DNA of 64,000 bases from Phaeoceros laevis (GCA_049999765.1 JBNGIQ010008895.1:31014-95013); one strand, 5' to 3'; positions 18,551 to 29,528 are shown, counted from the first letter of the stretch. A program made the numbers and translations. The notes: generated from the sequence alone by a model not told the origin.

Positions 18551-19804
18551 TTACTGCAAAGTTCCTTGAAGGGAGTCCGAGAAGGAAGCAAAACTTGGCT
18601 CATACGCCCCAAACACCGCCAACGCGGTGTCGCGGTCGTAGGCGGCAGAGGGAAGCGTGTGCCAAGTGATTTCATCCTTTTCTGACAAGACGTTCTGGTA
18701 CACCAGGACCTTGCACCGGGACGGCTCCCGGTGCTCCAGCATGATGCACAGGCATCCGTCCTGAGTGACGACGGCGTCCCTGACGGCCACCAACGGGCAT
18801 CCGTCCGGGTGCACGTCGCAACGCATGTCCGGCAACCTCCTCACCACCTCCCATTCTCCAGCGGTACCGGTAGCACCACCGGGGTCCAGGCGGAGCAGAT
18901 GGAAGCAGTGCGAGGTGTGCGCGCCGATGCCGTAGAGCGCGCCCCCGCACTCCACCACCCAGTCCAGCCACGCGAATCCCTCCGGCGGGGACACAGCATC
19001 GGCGGCCCACTCCTCCCGCTCGGGGTCGTACTCCGCCAGCGCCTCCACATGCGTGGTCTCGTGGCGGAAGACGAAGAAGAGCTTCCGGTTGAGCACCACA
19101 AAGTTGCACAGGCTCTGGTCCGGCGGGATTTTGACGGCGTGCCACGCCCGCTCCTGCCGCCAGCTCAGGTACACCTTGGCGCTGGGCGTGCCCCCCCCGG
19201 CCGCCTCCAGCTCCTCCTCCGTCCACCCGGCCACGCACACGCCGAAGGACGCGCTCCCCGCCGGCTGCTGCTCCTCGTTGCTCACCCGGAACCACACCAC
19301 TCCCACCAGGGCTATCCGCAGCGGGGGGAGCTCCCGCCGCGACTTGGTCAGCGGGTTGGCGATCACCAGCAGCGTCTCCGAGTCTTGGCCGCAGTCCGGG
19401 TCCATCCTCCAGAAGTAGTCGCATCCGCACAGGAAGCCCCGGGAACCCGACACTCTGTCGTGCCGCTCCGCGGGCCCGAAGGTGACGGGAGGCAGCCGCT
19501 GCTGGCGGCCTGAGCTTGTGTCGAATCCCAGCAGAATGTCGTTGCGTTGCACCATTGGGAAGTAGACGCTCCAAGGCACCTTGAGCGACCGGCGGTGCAT
19601 CAGTTGCCGGAACCCTGGATTGTGCCAAGCCCAGTTCCAAGCCCTGCACACGCAGCGAGCTCTGGCCAAGTCCGGGAGAGGCAGCCGTGCCAGGATGAGC
19701 ATCCACACCTCCTCCGGGAAAGCTCCACAATCGCGATCACCACCTCCTACATGTCGTAGGGATGACGACGCTCCTCCGTCCGCTCCGCGATCCGCTGTAG
19801 CCAT
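18551..19804 (-). CDS. F-box protein, intronless, 417 aa
   Basis: Probable SCF ubiquitin-ligase adaptor. The F-box spans about residues 28-70 (FPEEVWMLILARLPLPDLAR, then CVCRAWNWAWHNPGFRQLM). The C-terminal region has kelch-like features: alternating GG/Y/W strands such as WVVECGGALYGIGAHTSHCF and repeated LP/W pairs. The coding region is much more GC-rich than its surroundings, so long shadow ORFs exist in other frames; this frame is the one with the F-box. Start at the first Met (19804). The ligase target is unknown. It is not a close copy of the F-box gene at 1569-2927. Confidence 0.85.
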   Translation of the reverse strand: MATADRGADGGASSSLRHVGGGDRDCGAFPEEVWMLILARLPLPDLARARCVCRAWNWAWHNPGFRQLMHRRSLKVPWSVYFPMVQRNDILLGFDTSSGRQQRLPPVTFGPAERHDRVSGSRGFLCGCDYFWRMDPDCGQDSETLLVIANPLTKSRRELPPLRIALVGVVWFRVSNEEQQPAGSASFGVCVAGWTEEELEAAGGGTPSAKVYLSWRQERAWHAVKIPPDQSLCNFVVLNRKLFFVFRHETTHVEALAEYDPEREEWAADAVSPPEGFAWLDWVVECGGALYGIGAHTSHCFHLLRLDPGGATGTAGEWEVVRRLPDMRCDVHPDGCPLVAVRDAVVTQDGCLCIMLEHREPSRCKVLVYQNVLSEKDEITWHTLPSAAYDRDTALAVFGAYEPSFASFSDSLQGTLQ

Positions 19805-20056
19805 TGTCCTTCAATTGCTCTTCCAATGAGCTTTTACAAATGTGGGCATCGTCTGCCATTGGCGATCGTGCAGCTAGCTTGTCACCAAAACACATAGACA
19901 CGCTATCTGTCGGCCTTGTCTGCGAGCGACACTTGGCGCTGCTCAAGTGGGTTTCTGATTACACCTATTTTTAGCTAACCCTGTGAGTCATTGACTTCTT
20001 CGGGTTTCTATCCACCTCATCAGCGGGCCATTTCTTGGATGTTCATCATCAGTCCT

Positions 20057-20156
20057 NNNNNNNNNNNNNNNNNNNNNNNNNNNNNNNNNNNNNNNNNNNN
20101 NNNNNNNNNNNNNNNNNNNNNNNNNNNNNNNNNNNNNNNNNNNNNNNNNNNNNNNN
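20057..20156. other. Assembly gap, 100 N
   Basis: Run of 100 N between the F-box gene promoter and the 3' end of the dynamin gene. The round number suggests an unknown gap size. The flanks show no gene. Confidence 0.95.
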
Positions 20157-20521
20157 GTAGTCGTGTTGGAAACTATCCTGTTCTATAAGTTGCAAACTAG
20201 CCAATCTCCACAAATCACTGGCTGAGTGCTTCGTGATGGCTTGCTGACTTGGGCATGACGCTAAGGAGCTCATGGCGCATGCTGACGAGATAATAATATC
20301 CAGCCACAGCAAGACAAAATCGAGATCACGCTACAGGACACAATGTACATGTACACCCCGCACCTAACCTTCACCGAGTGTGCTGTCCCGAAGTGCCCAT
20401 TTACTTACATGGCGTCAGGTCACTCCGTCATAGCCTTTTTACATTCTGCACAGGAGACAGTCCATTCATGTCAGCAGAAAGGGCCATATGATGCAACAGC
20501 TCTCCAGCCGCTGGCCAGCAG

Positions 20522-23500
20522 CTACAGGCTTGTGGACAGATCGCGGAACTCTTTGAGACAGCTGCTCAAACTGGACCACCGTTTCTGGAGGCCTTCTCTC
20601 TCCTTTTGAAGGTTCTCAATGGCACCAGGTGCCACAAACATCTGCATAAACTTGTCGTCGTTGGCTGCAAACAAATCCACTTGCACAGCCAAGGCCAAAG
20701 ACTCCCGGCTGTGCACACAAAACGGGTGTGAGTGGTTGGAACAGCTAGCAGCGAGGAGACGGAACAGAAACGGGCAATGAGTACTTACCAAGGGTTCAAG
20801 AATCCAGCGTTCAGTGTAGCTGGAACACTGCGGTCCACGAGCAATCCTCGAATCTTGCCAAACTGATCAGCAACCAAGGAACAGACTTCATCGTAAGACG
20901 TTCTCGGTAGAGTCGCAGCTCCAGTATCCTGACTGTGGTGACGAGGTTCTTTGTGCAGGGCAGCTAGGCGCCCAGCCAGGGCACTTCTCTTTCTCAGGCC
21001 TCCCTCCCCAACAGAAGTCAATCGACCGCTGAGAAGGCCGAATTCTTTCCTTTTGGCCTTCACCTCGCTGGCTGCCACTTCAGGAGAGGGGGTGTCTGGG
21101 ATTGTCAGCTGGGTCTCGTAAAGAGGGTCTTTTTCTTCTTTTATCGGACTGATAGCAGTTGCGACACCTCTGGAGATGCCTGCTACTCCTGATGTCTGCG
21201 GGTCAATGTTCTCCTCGTCAACGGAGGCATCGTCCGCATACAGACGGTTGGACCGGAAGGTATCATGTCCGTTGGTAGTGTTACCCTCTGGGAAGTAGCT
21301 CCGATGCTGGCTTTCGGACCCTGCAAGCTGTTTACAGTGCAAGCAACGGGATCAGACATTTATGAGCTCGGAAGGAACCGAATAGCCTAACCAGAACAGC
21401 TCACAATGCGCGAGGCACTCAGTCACGCACCTGTGAGTACGGATTTGTAGCTGTATCAAGGTGGTGCCGAACTAGTTCCTTGCACCTGTTTGTGAGCCGT
21501 TCGACGAACTTGTTGTGTGCCTTTCTCAGGGCAGCATGAAAAGTCACAAACGCAGAGAGCTCAGACGATGCTTTTCCAGCTGCATCAACGTTCAACAACA
21601 GAATACGAGATCAGAAAGGCGGTGCTTGCCAACGCTTCCAGGCTGCCAAGTGTGCCAAGATACGTTGCTTACATTCATTCAGCTCCTGAAGGCGGATGCA
21701 TTCCAACGCAATATCAAATAGACTGCGAAGTATGTGGGCAAGTCTGTTGCATGCTGTGTCGAGGAGTGGCCCCAGCCAGGACCTAGCTTCTGAACGAGCT
21801 ATTCCAGCGGCAGCAGCAGCTATCCCACCTCCTCTTCCAGCATGTGCGAGCAGCATGTTCTTGACCTATATATTGAGAAGCCGTCAACCTTCAGTTGACC
21901 AAATGGAATGATGGTAGGTAGGACAGAAAATATTCTCACCTTTTCCTTCGAGATAACTGGACACTCAAGTGAACAAGCAGCGCACCGAAACTCATTCAAC
22001 ACTCTCTCGAAGGCAGCCCCGCCATACAGCTTCATATCTGCATCTGGAGGTTTGATGTCTGTGTTTAAGCCTGGCCAGTTGACTGAACCACTAGAAGTCC
22101 TCTCTTCGTCCGTGGTGCACCCCCACCCTAAGGGATCCAACTCTACTGCTCCATCCAGCAATGTAGCCTACAGAGAAGAAAAGTCAGACTGGTGTAGTGT
22201 AGAGTATGCCTAAACTCCTGTCCAGCTATGCACAGCAGAAACAAGTGTTCCTACAAACGTACCACGTGACTTGTAACAGCAGCTGCATGAGTCATAGCAG
22301 CTCCTCGTAATGATGCCACATTAGCCGACCTCGCAAGTCTTGCATCAGTCCTTGCCAAAAGTTCAGTGATCTCAGAGCAACGCTGTTCCAACACAGCTAA
22401 TGTTGCAGGAGCAGCATCTCTGTACCTGAATCACCATAGCAGGGTAGTTTTAAGTGCTTAACCACCAGGAGACAATTGACATGTACATGCTTCGTCTTGA
22501 AACTCATTTCTAGAATAATACCGACGCTGAAGCTCTTGTTCCAAGAATCTCTTCAGATTTCCAAATCCAATATGACGAGCAAATCTGTCTTCATCAAAAC
22601 CTTCACGAACATTCTCACGCAAATGCTTGACTATGGCTGAATCAACATGACATATCTGGTTGCGGAACTCTTCGTTGGTACATGCTGCTCTATCCTTCGG
22701 CAGTGCAACAAAAAACGGTTGAGCACTTTCACCCAGATAACCTCCGGCGCTCAAATATCGGTCCACTTCCCATCGTTCTGCAAACTCCTGATCATGACCG
22801 AGCATGCAAGATGTAAAAAATACATTCTCACCTACTTCTTGTTCCTACCACGAAAAACTTAAAGCGACGTAGTCTACCTTGAGACGATTGTCGAACTTGG
22901 AAACAACTACAGCTGTCCTGCGAAGGGAGGGATCGATTGTCCGAAGGGTGTCAAGCCAAAGTGAAGAGCACCACTCAACACTGCTCTGCTGGAGGAAGAG
23001 AAGAAACCGATGCTGCGGGGCAGCAATGCCTTTGACCATATCCACTATGTCCTGTGGAGTTGAATCAGGTTCGTCCTTCTTGGCCTGCACTTAAAACTTG
23101 TTCCAGTGAGGATCATCTCAGAAGTGATCCCAGCAACCCTGTTGCCTACGTTTGGACGCCATAAATCACCAGAAGCAAGATATAGAAACACCTGAAAATA
23201 TGTTATGGCCTCAGAGCATCATAGATAAGGCAGCTTTTACCTTGAGAATAAAGCCAGGGGTGTCAATGATCGTGAGGTTGGGGCAATATGCATATTCTGC
23301 ACGCATAACAATCGGCATTCCACTGACAGCTGTCCCTGTTATCTTCAGGTGTTCCTCTGTTCTCACTCTGATCGCCTCAGCTATTGAGGACGGTGGCTCA
23401 ATAACAGGACCATAATCATCCGAATCCTCACGCTGGAAGTTCGGCAGAAAAAAAATACAGTGTCAACTGTGTGCGGTCTAGCATGCTTCCCGTCCTTGCC

Positions 23501-23897
23501 CCAGTTAACCTAATTGCATCTCAACTCGGTGGTAATTAATTCATAACAAGGAGCATGCCATGCATCTTACTTGCAACCGACACCGAGGCTCCAAAGCTGT
23601 TGAATCATGCACCATCTGCAACACCAATGGCCGTCTGGTTCCCATCTCAACTTCCCTCACATTGAAGCGGAAACCAAGCAAGGCTTCCAGAAGTGTGCTT
23701 TTCCCGTCCGACTGCCCTCCCAGGGCTACGATCTCGGGAATAGGCAGCTTCTCTCCAAAAGCTACAGCAGTTGCCTGCAGTCTGCTGTAAGCCTCATACC
23801 GTGACCTGGACTCCGAGCTGTTATACAACGACTCGGTAGCCTTCCAGTACTCCGCACCCTGCTTGCCAGCCTGAGTGCCATTTGCCTTCATCGTCAT
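20522..23897 (-). CDS. DRP5B: Plastid-division dynamin DRP5B/ARC5
   Basis: Dynamin-family GTPase that forms the cytosolic ring for the last step of chloroplast (and peroxisome) division. About ten exons on the minus strand: about 23897-23565 with the P-loop GGQSDGKS and EMGTRRPLVLQM; about 23432-23238 ending DTPGFILK (G3); about 23087-22880 with SSVEWCSSLWLD and G4 SKFD; about 22790-22510; about 22430-22260; about 22168-21942 with MKLYGGAAFERVLNEFRCAA; about 21868-21620 with LLAHAGRGGG; about 21550-21432; about 21330-20786 with LTIPDTPSPE; and 20733-20522 with VDLFAANDDKFMQMFVAPGA. The order and wording of these blocks match ARC5 along its length. Start chosen at the first Met of exon 1; a second Met two codons on is equally possible. 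No break seen. Confidence 0.92.
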
Positions 23898-24235
23898 GTT
23901 GAACTATGTAACCACAGAGCATCCTTAACTCCTATCCCTTCTTCCGGACCAGATGCTCAGCTCAGAATTAAGCTCCGGATCTCCTCCTTCTGGACGCTTT
24001 GCATTGTGAGCATTCCAGAATCAATTGAAGAAAATACAGAAGACCTTACCATCACTTCATCGCACAATCTTAAATTTGTGCACCGGACAGCCTACCTATA
24101 TTATCCTACCACCGTTGCACAATGCGACGATGCAATGCGGAGTTGGATCCTCTGTAATTCTGCTCACATCAGGCAGCTGTGAGCTCTCGTCAGCAGACAA
24201 AATGTCAAAAGCGCGCGCGATTTGAAAGAAGGTAT

Positions 24236-24316
24236 GTAATGCACAACCGTTGGCTCAGTAGGTAAATGTTGTCAGAATAGGGATATCCACATTAACCTTA
24301 TAGATACAGGTCGAGC
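24236..24316 (+). other. tRNA-like remnant with A- and B-box matches
   Basis: TGGCTCAGTAGG at about 24250 fits the tRNA A-box consensus, and AGGTCGAGCCC at about 24305 is one base short of the B-box. The spacing is too wide for a short-armed tRNA and I cannot fold an acceptor stem. Best read as a tRNA-derived SINE or pseudo-tRNA relic. Confidence 0.3.
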
Positions 24317-24718
24317 CCCCTGTAAAAACGGAGGAACTACAGTATACACAACCGGAACCGGAGGAACCGGTTTACTGACAGTAGGGGACGAGACAAGGAA
24401 AGAATCGAAGCTGCTGGATAGAGGAAGATATTGGGGTGGCGCCTGCTAAGGTGGTGCCATGTGGTTGTAGGAGAATGGAAGGCCGCCAGGCGCCTTCACC
24501 CACGTGGGGTCTACCAATGCAGTGCCAGGAGCCATGGTCCGACTCGGTCCAACTTAGCTTAGGCTAGCGGCGCAATGAGATTCGCACCGGCACTGCACAT
24601 CTGGGAGCTCTGGGGAGGGAAAAATCCCGAGCACGGATTTCTACTCGCACATGTGTTACCGTCACGGGCACTGTTACTGCTGCTTTGGGACATTTCCGGG
24701 TTGCGTGTGACGGGAGTG

Positions 24719-24806
24719 TGCACGCCAAGTGGAGTGTGGTGATTCCAAATATAGGCATCCTGAATTGCGATGAAGCTGGCGAAAGTGGCGCAGGGGTCCT
24801 ATAAAT
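24719..24806 (+). promoter_or_regulatory. Core promoter of metallothionein gene 2
   Basis: TATAAAT at 24800-24806 lies 114 bp before the ATG, nearly the same spacing as in the paralogue at 17080. TGCACGC at 24719-24725, about 75 bp further upstream, fits the animal metal-response core, a weak and possibly chance match. Confidence 0.5.
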
Positions 24807-24919
24807 TGGCTTGTGCCTGAGCATAGCCATTCAGGATTGTCAAGCTCTTGCTCCTTGTTCTTCTTTCAGCCTCCGAGCTTCTTCACATTCGTTTGTTCTC
24901 TACTTTCGTCGGAGCAACC

Positions 24920-25432
24920 ATGTCGGGCTGCGGCAACGCTAACTGCGGGTGCGGGTCTTCCTGCAAGTGTGGTGACTCTTGCAGGTGGAGTCCTGTCTCT
25001 CCTGGAAGGCTAGTTTCTGCTATGTAGCTTGCTCTGCTAGGTTTCAGCTCTGTTGTGAGTAGGGTGAGCCGAGCTTCGTAACAGTTGAAAGCGTTGCAAC
25101 TCTCAATTTCGATGTTTACAACCTTGTCCGAAGTCCCGCGTTCAGCCCCCTCTTCTAACTTCAACTTCGGCTGTTTGCAGCTGCAAGAGCACCATGGACC
25201 TTGTCCAGACTAGGTAAGGGTCACCTACCTACCATTTGCAGGAGGCCTTTGAACCCGTGAAAGTTGTTCAAACTACTCTTTGCTGGCATGACTGAATTGT
25301 AACCTGCAAAGGGATCTTATGTTGAAGGTTCGGCACTGTTGTGTATGCAGCTTCGAGATGGATTCCGGCTTCGAGAATGACTGCAAGTGCGGACCCAACT
25401 GCAAGTGTGCTGACTGCCAGTGCCACAAATGA
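24920..25432 (+). CDS. Plant metallothionein, three exons (second copy)
   Basis: Second metal-thiolate protein, sharing the three-exon plan of the gene at 17080. Exons are 24920-24984, 25181-25213 and 25351-25432 with GT-AG introns and the same splice phases after exons 1 and 2. The product is about 59 residues: an N-terminal cluster starting MSGCGNANCGCGSSCKCGDS, a spacer with TMDLVQTSFEMDSG, and a C-terminal cluster CKCGPNCKCADCQCHK. Compared with the first copy, exon 2 is shorter and exon 3 longer, so the spacer is built differently while both Cys clusters are kept. The introns are also much shorter. The two copies are separated by an F-box gene and DRP5B, so this is a dispersed local duplication. 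Confidence 0.9.
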
Positions 25433-26398
25433 GGCGTTAGAGTGCTGGGCATAGTGTAAAATGTACGTCTCCCCTCAAGTAGATTAATGGGATGATCCCT
25501 GGGCTTCCGAGCTCGGGGCTGAGAGAGACGAGGTTTGGTATATGCAGTAGAGATGATATGGACCCCCCTGGTCAACATAAGCTCAAGTCTTTTTCCCCGA
25601 CGGGGAGCGGAGGGCAGCTTACCTCTCCGATATGTACGCGATATGTATTGAAATTTTTATAATGCTGCTGTGGGGTTCAAGTAAAGAACTCCTGTGCTTG
25701 TGAAAAGCATCTGTGTCATGTAACCCCAAGTGCTGCTGTCATATGCGGTACCAAGACTGAAACACTTAATCAAATCTGCTAGCAACAGCTTATAACCCCC
25801 GACAGCCTGACCAAGGCTACTTTCAGAGCAGTTTGATGACGCTACGGTTGTTATAACACAACTTCATCCTGTACGAATTTATGACACACACCCCCTCGAT
25901 CATGCTGTCTTGGGAAGTACCATTGAATTGGCAGGACAAACCACAACTGAGCAACAGCACGTGCAACTAAAAATGAAGCCGTTTGTGGTCATAAATTACA
26001 TGACCACAGACAGCAAAAACTGCCTAAAGTTTGTACTTTACAGCTGAATGTTCAAATTCCTACAAATCCAACCTAGCATACATACACCGGCATCCCATGC
26101 TTTAGAAGCTTCATTTTGCTCCTGGTGTGGTGAAGTTCGTGATGAAGCTCCAAAATACCTGGCTGTCAGAAGACATGGCAACTACAAGCATGTTCTGCGG
26201 GTCAACCTGGCTTGGCAAAGCTTCACCAGAGCAAAAGAGAGCCTCCAAGATGAGACCAGTTTGTTCCTGCAAATCTTCTGAATAATCTCCTAAAGAATGG
26301 GAAAGACGAGCTGGTAGGTGAGGCAGTGCAAACACCATCGGTTCACATAGTAACGAATCCCAGGCTACAATCTAGTCCCTCAGAAAAGAAAACTTGGT
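25433..26398. other. Intergenic, converging 3' ends
   Basis: 3' flanks of metallothionein 2 (plus strand) and the MAP4K gene (minus strand). AT-rich, with only short chance ORFs. Nothing else supported. Confidence 0.5.
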
Positions 26399-28321
26399 TC
26401 ATGGACAGGGAGCCAGGTCTCTGTTGACCTGGCCTTGCCATCTAGATAACAGAAATGCTGCAACAGGGCTCAGCCCTGAATTATCCGCGGCCTCTATGCT
26501 CGGCCGCAATCTTCCGGATCTGGACTTCCCAAATTCTGATTGAATAGAGTCCCTGCGCTGGGACAACCCTTCTTCGGGTCCCAGCAATCCCCGGGCAACA
26601 CTCTGCAGCTGTTTCACAGCAGGGTCATCGGTGCTGACCAGCTTTTGCAATAGCTTACGGACAAGTCCTTCACTGACTCCAGGGAGCAGGTGCTCAAATT
26701 CAATCAACAGCTCAGCTAATTGCGCTGCTAAACGGTAAGCTGCGCTCTCAGATTGCTCTGGAACTGACTCCCTTATGGCAGGGAGCAACAGAACAGACAG
26801 AGCAGGAGATGGTCCTGCTCCACCAACCTGAGAAAAATCTTCCTCACTGGTTGGTCTGCTTGCTGGCCTGCTTGATGCCCTACCTAGAAATCTATTACTC
26901 CGGTCAGGTGTTCTCCGAGGGGAGCCACTATCATAGCCAATATCCCGTTCTCTTGCAGGAGGCCGTCCAGGTCTCATGTGGGCCTTTCTAAATGCAGCCA
27001 TTGCCTCTGTGAGATTTGTGGCACTGTCTTCCTGAATGAGCTTGGGTGTGCCTGAATCTGATGAGTGTTCAGAGGTATTCCTTACAACAGTCCCGTAGAT
27101 GTCAGCATCTGCATCAGCAACTATGCTTTCATCCTCAGGTGTGGATGGACCTTCACTCCCCTCACCCTCTTGAGAGCCGCGAAGACTTTCCCTGCTGATG
27201 GGGGTAAGCTCGGGTTGATCAGGCACCATCTGCCATTCCCGTTCAGCCTGGGACAAGATGGTAGTCAACCGTGGGCTGGGTGCTCCCTCAGATCTGCCTC
27301 CCTTGTATGGAGGCTTCGAAGCAGCACTCCTTATGGTTCCAGTGGCCTGGACTGTGCCAGTTCCAAAATCCCAACTAGAATACTTGGATTTTCTCCCGGT
27401 AAGAGGGTCTGCATCAGAAGTCCCCTTCATGGCCTTCACCTTCTCCTTGCTGTCTTCATTCAGGCCACCAATATTTTTGCCCTTGCCCACGAAATTCAAT
27501 GGCCGCTCTTTGATCCTTTCCAGCAGCCTTTGACTCTTCCTGGCGTTTTTCACAAATCTGTGCTTCAGCAGTTCCTTGACAGTTGGCCTTTCGGCAGGAT
27601 TCTTCTTCAAACACAAAGACACAAACTCCTTCATGGGGCGAGAAAAGTGGTCATCCAGCTGCGGGGGACCATTCTTAGGGATTAGAAACAAAACTCGCAT
27701 AGGATGCAGGTCGGAATGGGGAGGCTCACCCTTGGCCATCTCGATGGCCGTGATCCCTAAAGACCAGATGTCAGCCTTCTCGTTGTAACCCTCCGAATTT
27801 TGTATCACTTCCGGTGCCATCCAGAAAGGAGTGCCCACAAATGTCTTGCGCTTGGAAATGGTTCTAGTCAGCTGCGCAGAGACACCAAAATCCGCCACCT
27901 TTACATCACCGTTCGCGGTCAGCAGGATGTTGGCAGCTTTGATGTCTCGATGAATTCTCCCTTCGCTGTGCAGATACTCCAAGGCCTGCAGCAGGTCCTT
28001 GAGAATGCACGCAATGGAGGCCTCGTCCAAAGGAGGGCCTGTCTCTAGCAGATCACTGACAGAGCCCCCAGCCATATACTCCATGACAATCCACAGCTTG
28101 GTCTCGTGCAGGTAGGAGCCATAATATTCTGTTATGAAGAGGCAGCGGCACTGCGACAGCACGGAGATCTCCTTCTGGATATCATCGACCTCGTCCTCCG
28201 CCTCCTCCAAATCAATCACCTTGATAGCTACATCCTTCCCCAACTCCTTGTCGAATCCCCGGTACACATCCCCGAAGGAACCCTTCCCGATCAGCTGCAG
28301 CGACTGGAAGCGCGCCTCCAT
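26399..28321 (-). CDS. STE20/GCK-type MAP4 kinase, 640 aa
   Basis: Ser/Thr kinase of the germinal-centre-kinase group, related to MST/Ste20 kinases, expected in cytosolic signalling. The kinase domain occupies residues about 6-260: glycine loop IGKGSFGDVYRG, the lysine in VAIKVID, catalytic loop HRDIKAANILL, DFGVSAQL, and activation segment GTPFWMAPEVIQNSEG. The region from 270 to 520 is Ser/Pro-rich and probably disordered. A helical C-terminal region ends FLLSRWQGQVNRDL, which is closely conserved with the plant MAP4K family of the Arabidopsis At3g15220 type. The length is near the ~690 residues of that family. The whole gene is one open frame without introns, unlike the intron-rich genes around it. 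Start at 28321, six codons before the kinase fold. Confidence 0.9.
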   Translation of the reverse strand: MEARFQSLQLIGKGSFGDVYRGFDKELGKDVAIKVIDLEEAEDEVDDIQKEISVLSQCRCLFITEYYGSYLHETKLWIVMEYMAGGSVSDLLETGPPLDEASIACILKDLLQALEYLHSEGRIHRDIKAANILLTANGDVKVADFGVSAQLTRTISKRKTFVGTPFWMAPEVIQNSEGYNEKADIWSLGITAIEMAKGEPPHSDLHPMRVLFLIPKNGPPQLDDHFSRPMKEFVSLCLKKNPAERPTVKELLKHRFVKNARKSQRLLERIKERPLNFVGKGKNIGGLNEDSKEKVKAMKGTSDADPLTGRKSKYSSWDFGTGTVQATGTIRSAASKPPYKGGRSEGAPSPRLTTILSQAEREWQMVPDQPELTPISRESLRGSQEGEGSEGPSTPEDESIVADADADIYGTVVRNTSEHSSDSGTPKLIQEDSATNLTEAMAAFRKAHMRPGRPPARERDIGYDSGSPRRTPDRSNRFLGRASSRPASRPTSEEDFSQVGGAGPSPALSVLLLPAIRESVPEQSESAAYRLAAQLAELLIEFEHLLPGVSEGLVRKLLQKLVSTDDPAVKQLQSVARGLLGPEEGLSQRRDSIQSEFGKSRSGRLRPSIEAADNSGLSPVAAFLLSRWQGQVNRDLAPCP

Positions 28322-28438
28322 GGCTGCCGCTGCCGGAGCTCACATCCTCATGTCTGCACCCACTCTGTGCCTTCCCCGCCTTCTTCCCCTCCCCCACCAA
28401 CTCCTCCTCCTCCTGCACCCCCACCAGCCACACCCCCG

Positions 28439-28568
28439 CAGCTCATCCTCGTGNNNNNNNNNNNNNNNNNNNNNNNNNNNNNNNNNNNNNNNNNNNNNNN
28501 NNNNNNNNNNNNNNNNNNNNNNNNNNNNNNNNNNNNNNNNNNNNNNNNNNNNNCAGCTCATCCTCGTG
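28439..28568. other. Assembly gap, 100 N, with matching flanks
   Basis: N run at 28454-28553. The 15 bases before it and the 15 bases after it are identical (CAGCTCATCCTCGTG). The contigs probably overlap here, or a short repeat was collapsed, so real missing sequence may be little or none. It lies in the 5' flank of the MAP4K gene. Confidence 0.85.
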
Positions 28569-28977
28569 CAGACCTCCAATCCCCCTACCTGCACGAAAGT
28601 GCACTAACGGCACAAGTTCCGCAATCTGGCAGGATTCGAGCCCAAGTCATACACGCAGGCTCAAGCAGACAGCCAATCCAACCGAGTCAGAGCAGCCGCA
28701 TTCTCCTCCGATCCAAGCGCGACCAAAAAAGCTTGACCGGATTCCGATGCCGCGGTCACATTCCCCCTTCCCGAGATTGCGGGTGCTTCGGTGACAAATT
28801 TGGCGCTGGAAGAAACAGATTACAGATTCGTCGTTGTCGCCCATCTCATTTGCCAGCCTTGCCCTGCCACTCGCGCAATGCTAGCGAGCACCTTCAGTGT
28901 TGGCGTTTAGGGCAGGGCCCACCTCACCCCCACCTTACTCGGACAGTCTTGGTACAATATACAAGGGAAAGGAGGCG

Positions 28978-29332
28978 AGAGCTAAAAAACGGGTGGCCAG
29001 GTGTGGGGCCCGTCCCACATGCCCATGCCATGTCCTTCCATGCTCGCCACTATCTATCTTCGTCACCTCTCTCTAGCCAGTCTCACACCATTCCCTCTAC
29101 TTTTGATCGGACCAGCACCTACCGGCAAGTAGTTTGCCATCGCAGTTTCCCTAAAAGCCCTAAAGCCATCTCCCAAGACGGACTGTACTTGCAATTCTGG
29201 GGAGCATGCTTCGAGGAACCTCAAGCTTTCTAGAGAGAGGATGGCGAGCATGGAGAGACATGGCATGGGGCATGCCGCGAGGACGGGCCCCGCATGTGGC
29301 CACCCGTTTTTTAGCTCTTGCCCGGAACGGAG
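28978..29332. repeat. Long inverted repeat (hairpin), about 75-bp arms
   Basis: The left arm (about 28978-29050, GAGCTAAAAAACGGGTGGCC onward) and right arm (about 29246-29320, read in reverse) are imperfect reverse complements. Shared blocks include CGGGTGGCCA, GGGGCCCGTC, CATGCCATGTC and CCATGCTCGCCA. The spacer is about 195 bp. No transposase is present. It could be a MITE-like element or a hairpin transcript source. Confidence 0.7.
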
Positions 29333-29407
29333 GCTGTTGAGTCCAGACTCTAGACCCGACAACCTGCTTACGGACAACCTGCTTACGGTAGCTTCCCGAG
29401 AGCAGTA

Positions 29408-29528
29408 CTAGAGCATCACGAGAGCATCCCGATAGCCTCACGAGAGCATCCCGATAGCCTCACGAGAGCNNNNNNNNNNAGCATCCCGATAGCCTCACGA
29501 GAGCATCCCGATAGCCTCACGAGAGCGT
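29408..29528. repeat. 22-bp tandem repeat with a 10-N gap
   Basis: At least four copies of AGCATCCCGATAGCCTCACG plus AG, interrupted by N at 29470-29479. The gap lies inside the array, so the copy number is unknown. There are no distinct spacers between units, so it is not a CRISPR array. Confidence 0.85.

Noticed and set aside
18672-19730. 352-residue minus ORF and a 260-residue plus ORF over the F-box gene
   Set aside because: GC-rich shadow frames of the 417-residue F-box protein, with low-complexity Ala/Gly/Arg composition and no domain.
28621-28660. B-box-like GGATTCGAGCCC
   Set aside because: No A-box at the right distance and no cloverleaf visible.
28106-29233. 375-residue plus-strand ORF
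   Set aside because: Runs antisense to the kinase start and straight through 100 N, so it is not a real frame.
29408-29528. CRISPR-like short repeats
   Set aside because: Units are directly adjacent without unique spacers, and this is plant nuclear DNA; ordinary tandem repeat.
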